This document shows, in pieces, positions 1-6,323 of a DNA stretch of 6,586 nt (positions are counted from its first letter, which is position 1; the number at the start of each line of letters is the position of its first letter). A model generated the notes under the pieces. It searched no databases, had not been told where the DNA came from, and worked only from the letters and a program-made list of their open reading frames with translations. Source of the DNA: Coxiellaceae bacterium. Its GTDB lineage: Bacteria; Pseudomonadota; Gammaproteobacteria; Coxiellales; Coxiellaceae. A program made the translations under genes and the position numbers. The stretch spans positions 1 through 6,586 of the forward strand of contig JABABC010000084.1 in the NCBI GenBank assembly GCA_014238445.1, read 5' to 3'.

Positions 1-1469
1 GCTGCCTTGACGACATCAACATCACTGAAAGGCAACACTTGATCGCCTATCACTTGTGTTGACTCATGGCCCTTCCCTGCAATTAAGATGACATCATCCA
101 CAGCAGCAGATTGAATGACCTGACCAATTGCATCCGCTCGATCTGACTCAATCACACCTTGATGTGGCTCATTAAACCCTGTCAAAACATCGCGCACAAT
201 CTGAGCGGGATCCTCGTGGCGTGGGTTATCTGAGGTCAACACCCAATGATCTGCATACTGCTCTACCACACGCGCCATTAATGGCCGCTTCCCTCGATCT
301 CGATTACCACCACAACCAAACACACAATGTAAATGCGCATAACCATGTGCACGTAAACTCAATAACACTTGCTCTAAAGCATCAGGGGTGTGAGCATAAT
401 CCACCACCACCATTGGCCCATCATACCCCCCTAAACACTGCATACGACCCGGCACAGATTGCAGGCGACTCACCGCTGCAACTACTTTTTCCCATGACCA
501 TTTCAAACAACCCAAAACACCGATGACAGATAGGACATTATATAAACTAAATCTCCCCAACAATGGAATGGACAACCAACCACCACCCCAAGGTGAAGAG
601 ACTAATACCTCAAACCCACTCTCATGCACTAATACCTCACGAGCACACACCAAGGGTATGTCTAACGATAATGTCGGTTGCAATGACACACCGACAATAG
701 ACAAATGATGGCCTTCTTGTTGAATAATTTTCTGACCACAAGCATCATCCGCATTAACAACCGCAGCACGCAAACCCGGCCGCTGAAACAATGAGATTTT
801 TGCACGCTCATACGCTGCCATACTGCCATGAAAATCTAAATGATCTCGAGAGAGTTGTGTAAACACGGCTATATCCACATCTAATGCTTGCACACGACCT
901 AAGGCTAAACCGTGCGAAGATATCTCCATCGCAGCGTAAGCCGCACCCATTTGATGCTGTTGAAATAAATACCGCTGCAGTGCAACTGCATCTAGTGTCG
1001 TCATGCCTGTCGGCGTTAGCTGAGGCCAAAGCCCAACGCCCATAGTACCCAGCACACCACAAGACTCCCCCTGCTGACTCAATGCCTGTGCGATAAAATC
1101 AACGCACGAAGTCTTCCCATTCGTGCCTGTGACACCCACCACGGTCATATTGGTTGAAGGCGTACCATAAAAACGGGCTGCTAATTTCCCTCGCTGTTCT
1201 GATAAGCCTGGGATAGCCACCATCGGAATCTCCGCTGCCTGCCACGCTTCTGGCAAATCAAACGGGGTTTCATAGAGAATAGCTGCAGCACCCTGCTTAA
1301 TCGCATGACCAATAAACTCACGCCCATCACTCCGCTCCCCAGGAAAGGCTAGAAAAGCAGAACCGGCCTCCAGGTCACGGCTATCACTGGTAATTTCAGA
1401 CAGGGTACACTCTGTATGTGGCACATCTACCACTCCAGATAACCACTCCTGTAAATTACGCAGTTTCAT
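1..1469 (-). CDS. murE: UDP-N-acetylmuramoyl-L-alanyl-D-glutamate:meso-diaminopimelate ligase (MurE), 3' end cut by window
   Basis: Cytoplasmic ATP-dependent Mur ligase that adds meso-diaminopimelate to UDP-MurNAc-L-Ala-D-Glu during peptidoglycan precursor synthesis. The window holds 489 codons in one unbroken frame from the ATG at 1469; the E. coli enzyme has about 495 residues, so only the last few are missing. Visible motifs: N-terminal TSDSR (substrate-binding domain); ATP-binding GVTGTNGKTS at residues 112-121; MEISSHGL; SRDHLDFHG around 207-215; K224 in YERAK, the position of the carbamylated lysine in E. coli; DYAHTPDALEQ and FGCGGNRDRGKRPLM in the C-terminal half; and SDNPRHEDP with DNPR at 414-417, the motif that selects meso-DAP over lysine. 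A C-terminal GKGHE motif follows. The start is preceded by ten G residues. The gene would normally follow ftsI directly, but here an opposite-strand gene separates them. I translated the whole frame by hand and found no stop or frameshift. Confidence 0.97.
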   Translation of the reverse strand, partial: MKLRNLQEWLSGVVDVPHTECTLSEITSDSRDLEAGSAFLAFPGERSDGREFIGHAIKQGAAAILYETPFDLPEAWQAAEIPMVAIPGLSEQRGKLAARFYGTPSTNMTVVGVTGTNGKTSCVDFIAQALSQQGESCGVLGTMGVGLWPQLTPTGMTTLDAVALQRYLFQQHQMGAAYAAMEISSHGLALGRVQALDVDIAVFTQLSRDHLDFHGSMAAYERAKISLFQRPGLRAAVVNADDACGQKIIQQEGHHLSIVGVSLQPTLSLDIPLVCAREVLVHESGFEVLVSSPWGGGWLSIPLLGRFSLYNVLSVIGVLGCLKWSWEKVVAAVSRLQSVPGRMQCLGGYDGPMVVVDYAHTPDALEQVLLSLRAHGYAHLHCVFGCGGNRDRGKRPLMARVVEQYADHWVLTSDNPRHEDPAQIVRDVLTGFNEPHQGVIESDRADAIGQVIQSAAVDDVILIAGKGHESTQVIGDQVLPFSDVDVVKA

Positions 1470-1480
1470 GCCCCCCCCCC
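1470..1480 (-). promoter_or_regulatory. G10 homopolymer acting as or masking the murE ribosome binding site
   Basis: On the minus strand ten consecutive G residues (1480-1471), then one C, precede the murE ATG. An A precedes the run, so AGGGGG-like pairing with the 16S rRNA tail is possible at several registers. No other Shine-Dalgarno sequence is visible for murE. Homopolymers of this length can change length by strand slippage, which would alter the spacing of anything upstream. That it serves as the ribosome binding site is inference. Confidence 0.5.
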
Positions 1481-1535
1481 TAACTCAAAACACCCAGCTG
1501 ACGTGGGCTAAGGGTACCACAGACAAGAAGACATA

Positions 1536-1544
1536 TGTTAGTAT
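1536..1544 (+). promoter_or_regulatory. possible extended -10 promoter for the acyltransferase gene
   Basis: The sequence TGTTAGTAT fits an extended -10 element (TG, one base, then TAGTAT, four of six matches to TATAAT). Transcription would start near 1551, giving a leader of about 25 bases before the ATG at 1576. The matching -35 position (1516-1521, ACCACA) is poor. The stretch is part of the 106-base gap between the divergent murE and acyltransferase genes. I found no convincing promoter for murE on the other strand of this gap. Confidence 0.3.
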
Positions 1545-1575
1545 GCCCCCCACAACTCCTTACGAATAGCCCGAT

Positions 1576-2463
1576 ATGAAAGAACAGCTCAGTTACTATT
1601 GTTTTAGAATTATACTGCTCATCACTCGATGGACACCCTTCCCTGTGCTATACCGTTATGCCTCAATACTCTACTACCTGCTATTTTACTGCCTTCGATA
1701 CCGACGAAAAGTAGTTGATAACCATCTTACACTCGCCTTCCCCAACCAAACCCAACAAGAGCGTTATCAGCTCAGTCAGAAGATCTACCGCAACCTGAGC
1801 GAGGTGACCTTGGAATCCCTTAAAGGTTATTCCATGCCTCTCGCAGAACTGCATCGACGCTGGAGAATCACCAACCCAGAAATCCTTAAACCTTTTTACG
1901 AGCAAGGCACCAGCGTTATCATTCTATCGGGTCATTTCCTCAACTGGGAGTGGGGAGTGTCACTGGGCCATCAAATCGACCATCACTGCATCGGTGCTTA
2001 TAAACCATTGCATAACCAACGCATTAATGATTACCTCATCCAATGTCGATCCATCGCCGGCTTCGAACTAGTGCCCGCCACACAAACCAGCCGAAGCTTT
2101 ATTAAAAATCGACATAAGACCCGTGCATATGGCCTGATAGCAGACCAACACCCTGCGGGCACTAAAGGTATTCACTGGGTGAATTTCCTTAACCAAGACA
2201 CAGCCACCTTACTGGGCCCTGAACAATTAGCCCGCGCTTTTAAATACCCCGTTATCTATATCTCAGGCACACGTAAAAAGAAGGGATACTACCACATGCA
2301 CCTAACCCTACTCTCTAATGACCCAAGCACAACACAAACTGGCGAAATCACCGAACAGTTTATGCAACACCTCGAAGCTGACATCCAACAATCCCCCGAA
2401 AGCTGGCTATGGACACATAAGCGCTGGAAAATGAAACGTCCTAAAAACCATCCGTCATCTTAA
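1576..2463 (+). CDS. lysophospholipid/lipid A acyltransferase-like protein (LpxL/HtrB superfamily)
   Basis: A 295-residue protein of the LpxL/HtrB (Lip_A_acyltrans) superfamily, inner-membrane enzymes that move acyl chains onto lipid A or other lipids. Hydrophobic N-terminal stretches (about residues 8-18 and 24-41) could form a membrane anchor. The basic VVDNHLTLAFP segment (46-56) is typical of the family. The catalytic HX4E motif is present as H120 and E125 in SGHFLNWEWG. Further family blocks are YKPLHN (142-147), LIADQHP (187-193), WVNFLNQDTATLLGPEQLAR (201-220) and the C-terminal SPESWLWTHKRWK (273-285). From memory, this set of motifs and the roughly 290-residue length look more like the Bacteroidota-type members than E. 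coli LpxL; this was not tested by search. The acceptor cannot be told from sequence. The ATG at 1576 fits the family N-terminus but has no clear Shine-Dalgarno sequence. The gene lies between ftsI and murE on the opposite strand. Confidence 0.9.
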   Translation: MKEQLSYYCFRIILLITRWTPFPVLYRYASILYYLLFYCLRYRRKVVDNHLTLAFPNQTQQERYQLSQKIYRNLSEVTLESLKGYSMPLAELHRRWRITNPEILKPFYEQGTSVIILSGHFLNWEWGVSLGHQIDHHCIGAYKPLHNQRINDYLIQCRSIAGFELVPATQTSRSFIKNRHKTRAYGLIADQHPAGTKGIHWVNFLNQDTATLLGPEQLARAFKYPVIYISGTRKKKGYYHMHLTLLSNDPSTTQTGEITEQFMQHLEADIQQSPESWLWTHKRWKMKRPKNHPSS

Positions 2464-2531
2464 CGATCATGGCTAACATCCCCATCACATATCAACTAAC
2501 ATCTTCCAATAAAACATCCGCATCATGTCAT

Positions 2532-4214
2532 TTAATGATGACTACGCTCTACTGGCAATGCATCAGGAGGAATAGACCACAAGCGTAATGCACCACCCAT
2601 CACCTTAGAGAATACAGGTGCTGCGACCAAACTACCGAAGTGTTGCCCTTGCGGATTTCTCACGACCACTGCAACCACAAACCGTGGATTTGACGCAGGC
2701 GCCACGCCGACAAATGATGACATAAACTTTTTCTTATCATAACCACCTGGGCCCGCAATGTAAGCTGTACCCGTTTTACCCGCAACACGATACCCAGACA
2801 CTTGCGCACGAGTACCTGTGCCACTGGTGACTACTGTTTCTAACATGGTCATCACAGCATCTGCAACACCAGATGAAATCACCTGCTGCCCCTCTGGTTG
2901 GACATCGCGCTTGATAAAAGTCACCGGGCGACTCATGCCATGATTTGCTAAAATTTGATACCCATGCGCTAACTGTAATGTCGTTACAGCAATACCATAA
3001 CCATAAGCTAACGTAGCGACATCACTCGGATACCAAACAGGATGCGCCATTAAACGACCAGACACTTCACCTGGAAAACCACTCTGAGTTTTCATACCAA
3101 ACCCAAATGCTCGTAATAAAGTCCAAAAATCGTCTGGTGATAATGACAGTAAAATTTTAGCCGCACCAATATTACTCGATTTCTGAATAATCTGCTGTAA
3201 ATTAATCACGCCGTAATTCAAACCATCATCTTTAATCTCATAACCACCAACACGCATGCGACCTGGGTTCGTATCAATGGTCGACTCAGGCGTGTAATGA
3301 TCACTCATCAAAGCTAACGCAATCGTAAACGGCTTCATCGTTGATCCTGGCTCAAACGTATCGGTTAACGCACGATTTCTAAACACACCCGCGTGTAATT
3401 GCTGTCGATTATTCGGGTTATACGTCGGCACATTAGTATCGACTAAAATATCCCCTGTTTTAGCATCTAATACAATCACAGAACCAGAATCCGCGTGATG
3501 TTTTACTACCGCTGCTTGTAGCGCCTGGTACGCCATAAACTGTAATCGGTGATCGATGGTTAAATGTAAATCCTTCCCTTGCTCCGGAACTTTTAACACA
3601 GCAATATTTTTAACAATATGGCCTAAACGATCTTTCAAAACCTCACGCCTACCATCATGACCACTCAACCAACGATTATAAGCTAACTCCATACCTTCTT
3701 GACCATGATCATCAATATTAGTAATCCCAACCACATGTGCTGTTGCACTCCCCTCGGGGTAATACCGCTTCGATTCAGGTTCGACAAACACACCAGGTAA
3801 TTGCAATGCCATAATCCTTTGCGCCTGATCCGGTTGCATCCGTCTTTTTAAATACATAAATTCACGCTTCCGATAACGTTGCAACATCGCCTGCAAACTT
3901 TTTTCAGTTCTACCTAATAATGCCGCTAACTGTTGCTGCTGTTTTTCATCTGCATGAAATAAACGTGGATTCACATATACCGAAGACATCGGTGTACTGA
4001 TCGCTAAAGGTGTATTGTATCGATCTAAAATCATTCCGCGATGCGCCTTGATCGTTTCAATACGAATCATCCGTGCATCACCTTCACGAAGCAAAAAATC
4101 ACGATCCAGCACATTTAAATGCACTAATCGCCAAATAATGACCACTAAACCTATCAGTAGGCCAGTAAGAATAATGGCAAAACGCCAAGAAACCGTTGCA
4201 CTTCGTTGTTGCAT
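2532..4214 (-). CDS. ftsI: septal peptidoglycan D,D-transpeptidase FtsI (penicillin-binding protein 3)
   Basis: Class B penicillin-binding protein that cross-links septal peptidoglycan in the periplasm, working with FtsW and recruited through FtsL/FtsB/FtsQ. It has 560 residues (E. coli 588). A short cytoplasmic tail is followed by one membrane segment at about 12-34. The dimerisation/pedestal domain spans about 55-205, with AHRGMILDRY near its start and EGMELAYN at 173-180. The transpeptidase domain spans about 245-540. The three penicilloyl-serine motifs are intact: S291-TM-K294 in EPGSTMKPF, S346-S-N348 in KSSNIGAAK, and K480-TGT in AGKTGTAYI. The C-terminal region has the usual FVGVAP and PQGQHFGSLVAAPVFSKVM. 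Its start lies 26 bp after the ftsL stop, with AGGG (4219-4222) four bases ahead of the ATG. The gene ends 68 bp from the convergent acyltransferase gene, with no terminator hairpin visible between them. Confidence 0.98.
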   Translation of the reverse strand: MQQRSATVSWRFAIILTGLLIGLVVIIWRLVHLNVLDRDFLLREGDARMIRIETIKAHRGMILDRYNTPLAISTPMSSVYVNPRLFHADEKQQQQLAALLGRTEKSLQAMLQRYRKREFMYLKRRMQPDQAQRIMALQLPGVFVEPESKRYYPEGSATAHVVGITNIDDHGQEGMELAYNRWLSGHDGRREVLKDRLGHIVKNIAVLKVPEQGKDLHLTIDHRLQFMAYQALQAAVVKHHADSGSVIVLDAKTGDILVDTNVPTYNPNNRQQLHAGVFRNRALTDTFEPGSTMKPFTIALALMSDHYTPESTIDTNPGRMRVGGYEIKDDGLNYGVINLQQIIQKSSNIGAAKILLSLSPDDFWTLLRAFGFGMKTQSGFPGEVSGRLMAHPVWYPSDVATLAYGYGIAVTTLQLAHGYQILANHGMSRPVTFIKRDVQPEGQQVISSGVADAVMTMLETVVTSGTGTRAQVSGYRVAGKTGTAYIAGPGGYDKKKFMSSFVGVAPASNPRFVVAVVVRNPQGQHFGSLVAAPVFSKVMGGALRLWSIPPDALPVERSHH

Positions 4215-4240
4215 CTTACCCTACTGAAGAAAAGGACCTA

Positions 4241-4687
4241 TTACGAATCAATCACGGCATGATCTTGCAAACACACAACCCCATGATCAACATCATCACC
4301 ACATGTTGCCTGACTAGAAAATACATCTAAATGAGACACGTTGGGTAAGTCTTTCGTTTCAAGTAATACCACATCACGACTCGTTGGTATCACCATATTC
4401 AATTCATTTTCGGCAATCTGCTGCACTCGCGATTGACGAGCCCAGGTGCTTTCTTCTAACAATAACTGGTTACGAGTCGTTTGATAATGCTGTTGCTGCT
4501 GAGCTTGATACTGATAATCAATCAACAATCGACGATTAACATCTTTCAGATACACAACAGAAAATGCTGACAACACAACCAACACCATTAATAATCCGAT
4601 AAAAGTCGATTGCCAATCAACTCGCATTACACTCCACCCATCCCAGGGCATTGACCAACCTGATGACACTCGCACTGCTGTATTCAT
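4241..4687 (-). CDS. ftsL: cell division protein FtsL
   Basis: Bitopic inner-membrane protein of the FtsQ-FtsB-FtsL complex, which activates FtsWI at the septum. It has 148 residues: a cytoplasmic N-terminus with three tryptophans, a membrane segment at about 27-47, and a periplasmic glutamine-rich helix likely to form a coiled coil (about 48-98). The segment STWARQSRVQQIAENELNM (80-98), followed by PTSRDVVLLE, is the conserved FtsL signature. E. coli FtsL has 121 residues; here about 38 extra residues follow DVVLLE, including two cysteines (C129, C139) and several acidic residues. The start overlaps the rsmH stop by one base (TAATG). GGAG at 4696-4699 lies eight bases ahead of the ATG, a good ribosome binding site. 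Identification rests on position as well as sequence, since FtsL proteins are poorly conserved. Confidence 0.93.
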   Translation of the reverse strand: MNTAVRVSSGWSMPWDGWSVMRVDWQSTFIGLLMVLVVLSAFSVVYLKDVNRRLLIDYQYQAQQQQHYQTTRNQLLLEESTWARQSRVQQIAENELNMVIPTSRDVVLLETKDLPNVSHLDVFSSQATCGDDVDHGVVCLQDHAVIDS

Positions 4688-5616
4688 TATCGTTTCTCCA
4701 TAATCCTAAGTCGTGCGCTTCGAGCACGCACATTACTCGCTATTTCTTCCTCTGTTGGCCGAATCAATGAACCAATACGCTGAGCCTGTCTCACGATATC
4801 CTTATCTTTAATAGGCAGATCAGACGGATATATCTCCCCCTGTGATGCTTGTTTCATAAATCGCTTAACCATGCGATCTTCTAATGAATGAAAACTCATC
4901 ACACACATCCGCCCACCAACCGACAAGATATCAAGGCACTGTTGCAAACATCGTTCTAACTCTTCCAACTCCTTATTAATAAAAATCCGTATGGCCTGAA
5001 AACTTTTTGTTGCGGGATGCTTGCCAGAACCCTGTCGTGGGCAAACCCGCTCAATTAATGCCGCTAATTGCAGGGTTGTTTCTAAAGGCTGATGTTGACG
5101 ACCTTCCACAATAGCTGCTGCAATGCGGCGCGCTGATCGTTCTTCACCATATCGCCATAACACTTCAGCAATTTCAGAAGCTGGCGCCTGTTGTAACCAA
5201 GTGGCTGCATTGATTCCCGTGGTCGGGTCCATCCGCATGTCTAAAGGACCCTCTCGCATAAAGCTAAAACCCCTTGAAGCCTTATCCAATTGCGGTGAGG
5301 AAACCCCCAAATCCAACAAGATCCCGGACACTTGTCCAACCCAACCTTGCGACTTCACAATCCGCCCTACCTCATCAAAGGCAGCGTGATGGATTGAAAA
5401 CCTCGCATCGTTGAAAGGAGCCTGACTGGCTACACTCACCGCTTCGGGGTCCTTATCGACAGCCATCAACCGACCTGCCGGGCCTAGTGCCTGCAAAATA
5501 TGTGCACTATGCCCTCCCCGACCAAACGTCAAATCAAGATATGTTCCATCTGGCTTAATTGCCAACCCCTCTAACACCTCCTTGACCAGTATGGACTGGT
5601 GCTTAAATTCACTCAT
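4687..5616 (-). CDS. rsmH: 16S rRNA (cytosine(1402)-N(4))-methyltransferase RsmH (MraW)
   Basis: S-adenosylmethionine-dependent enzyme that methylates N4 of C1402 in 16S rRNA at the ribosomal P site. With the ATG start it has 309 residues (E. coli 313). Motifs, numbered from this ATG: LDLTFGRGGHSAHIL (about 27-41, SAM-binding loop), AVDKDPEA, GILLDLGVSSPQLD (98-111), RGFSFMREGPLDMRMDP (115-131), YGEERSARRIA (156-166), HPATKSFQAIRIFINKELEE (200-219) and SFHSLEDRMVKRFM (241-254). The C-terminus NVRARSARLRI is also typical. The ATG at 5616 overlaps the mraZ stop as TGATG; a GTG at 5619, one codon upstream, is an alternative start giving 310 residues. No Shine-Dalgarno sequence is visible, so translation is probably coupled to mraZ. 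The stop overlaps the ftsL start. Confidence 0.98.
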   Translation of the reverse strand: MSEFKHQSILVKEVLEGLAIKPDGTYLDLTFGRGGHSAHILQALGPAGRLMAVDKDPEAVSVASQAPFNDARFSIHHAAFDEVGRIVKSQGWVGQVSGILLDLGVSSPQLDKASRGFSFMREGPLDMRMDPTTGINAATWLQQAPASEIAEVLWRYGEERSARRIAAAIVEGRQHQPLETTLQLAALIERVCPRQGSGKHPATKSFQAIRIFINKELEELERCLQQCLDILSVGGRMCVMSFHSLEDRMVKRFMKQASQGEIYPSDLPIKDKDIVRQAQRIGSLIRPTEEEIASNVRARSARLRIMEKR

Positions 5617-6080
5617 CACAATGACAACGACATTAACTCTGGCGCAATGCCACCACCATCTTCATCCTCGGTGTCTTCTGCTAACCAGCTATCACGTCCC
5701 ATTTCCCATTGTGATTCACCCCAAATTTCAAACTTTTTACCCTGCCCCACCAACACAATGGACTTATCTAGGCCTGCATACTCACGCAACAAAGGGGGCA
5801 ATAATATCCGCCCATGGCGATCCAAGGATAAATCAGTCGCATGACCAATCAACAAGCGTTTTATACGACGTGTCGCGGGATTGAATGAAGGCAGTGAGGA
5901 GAGTTCTTCCTCTATGATTAACCACTGCGATAAAGGATAAAGTAATAAACAACGGTCCTCCGTGTCGATGGTCAAGACCACTTGACCATCGGACTCCTCC
6001 ATCAAGATAGCGCGCTGGTGCGCAGGGACGGTTACCCGTCCCTTTGCGTCGACATTGATAGCAGCTATCCCACGAAACAT
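5616..6080 (-). CDS. mraZ: transcriptional regulator MraZ
   Basis: DNA-binding regulator of the dcw cluster. In E. coli it represses its own promoter by binding TGGGN repeats. The protein has 154 residues (E. coli 152) and holds two SpoVT/AbrB-like MraZ half-domains, each with a DxxxR core: DAKGRVTVPAHQR (11-23) and DRHGRILLPPLLREYA (87-102). The C-terminus has an acidic tail (EDTEDED, 135-141). I chose the ATG at 6080 because it gives the standard MFRG N-terminus and has GGGGGA (6087-6092) six bases upstream. An in-frame ATG at 6113 would add 12 unrelated residues and overlap the presumed operator. It is the first gene of the cluster, and its TGA overlaps the rsmH ATG by one base. Confidence 0.97.
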   Translation of the reverse strand: MFRGIAAINVDAKGRVTVPAHQRAILMEESDGQVVLTIDTEDRCLLLYPLSQWLIIEEELSSLPSFNPATRRIKRLLIGHATDLSLDRHGRILLPPLLREYAGLDKSIVLVGQGKKFEIWGESQWEMGRDSWLAEDTEDEDGGGIAPELMSLSL

Positions 6081-6088
6081 AAATTTTC

Positions 6089-6103
6089 CCCCACAATCAC
6101 CCA
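6089..6103 (-). promoter_or_regulatory. putative MraZ operator: two TGGGN repeats 10 bp apart
   Basis: On the minus strand TGGGT (6103-6099), five bases, then TGGGG (6093-6089) lie just ahead of mraZ. TGGGN repeats with five-base spacers are the established MraZ binding pattern in E. coli. A third repeat would fall at 6109-6113, where TTGTA matches poorly. The proximal repeat overlaps the mraZ Shine-Dalgarno sequence. Confidence 0.7.
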
Positions 6104-6117
6104 CATTGTACAACTAC

Positions 6118-6146
6118 ATCTTTCATTGTGTATAGTTTATTGTCAA
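6118..6146 (-). promoter_or_regulatory. putative mraZ (dcw cluster) promoter
   Basis: A perfect TTGACA -35 box lies at 6146-6141 on the minus strand. With a 17-base spacer the -10 position is 6123-6118 (AAAGAT), only three of six matches to consensus. A better -10-like TACAAT lies at 6110-6105, but its spacing from TTGACA is 30 bases, so it would need another -35. The -35 box is a strong match while the -10 and start site are uncertain. The DNA further upstream is very AT-rich. Confidence 0.5.
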
Positions 6147-6180
6147 AAATGGGCAGCCTCTTCCATAGAAGCACAGAATT

Positions 6181-6281
6181 AGTTTTTTCTTATTAAAAAT
6201 CAGATAAATAGAGAGGCACTTAAAGAAAAATATGCATAATGTTTTATAAAAAATTTAACTCTTAAAAATTTCAAAACAAAA
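6181..6281. other. AT-rich intergenic stretch upstream of the mraZ promoter
   Basis: By hand count about 18 of 101 bases are G or C, far below the flanking genes. It includes A- and T-runs and part of the terminator T-tract. No gene is apparent. It could act as an upstream promoter element or a bent region for the mraZ promoter, which is inference. Confidence 0.5.
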
Positions 6282-6306
6282 AAAATCCGCCAGAAAGGCG
6301 GATTTT
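6272..6306 (-). terminator. rho-independent terminator of the O-antigen ligase-like gene
   Basis: AAAATCCGCC (6282-6291) and GGCGGATTTT (6297-6306) form a perfect 10-bp inverted repeat around a 5-base loop. On the minus strand the hairpin runs into a T-rich tract (TTTTTTTTGTTTTG). It starts about 17 bases after the stop codon of the upstream gene, separating that gene from the dcw transcript. The plus-strand side has only a short T-run, so activity in that direction would be weaker. Confidence 0.9.
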
Positions 6307-6323
6307 ATAAAGAACGACTCACA

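Noticed and set aside
221..708. Two plus-strand open frames (101 and 61 codons) rich in His, Asn and Pro
   Set aside because: They lie antisense to conserved murE sequence, and their composition is what the complement of a G/T-rich coding strand yields. No family resemblance or ribosome binding site.
1..1469. Possible broken murE, since several short open frames occur on both strands in this stretch
   Set aside because: The minus-strand frame from 1469 is open to the window edge, and all MurE motifs from start to GKGHE lie in that one frame. The short frames are shadows.
2464..2531. Bidirectional terminator between the convergent acyltransferase and ftsI genes
   Set aside because: The AACATC word recurs three times as a direct repeat, but I found no inverted repeat with a T-tract on either strand.
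1531..2531. Flanking repeats or attachment sites marking insertion of the acyltransferase gene
   Set aside because: Only a 7-base match (ATGTTAG, inverted) is shared by the two flanks, which is expected by chance. No transposase, integrase or tRNA is nearby.
5582..5884. Plus-strand open frames opposite mraZ
   Set aside because: They are antisense to a well-supported MraZ gene and show no recognisable protein features.
6081..6113. Upstream ATG at 6113 as the mraZ start
   Set aside because: It would add 12 residues not found in the family, and its codons would run through the presumed operator and Shine-Dalgarno sequence.
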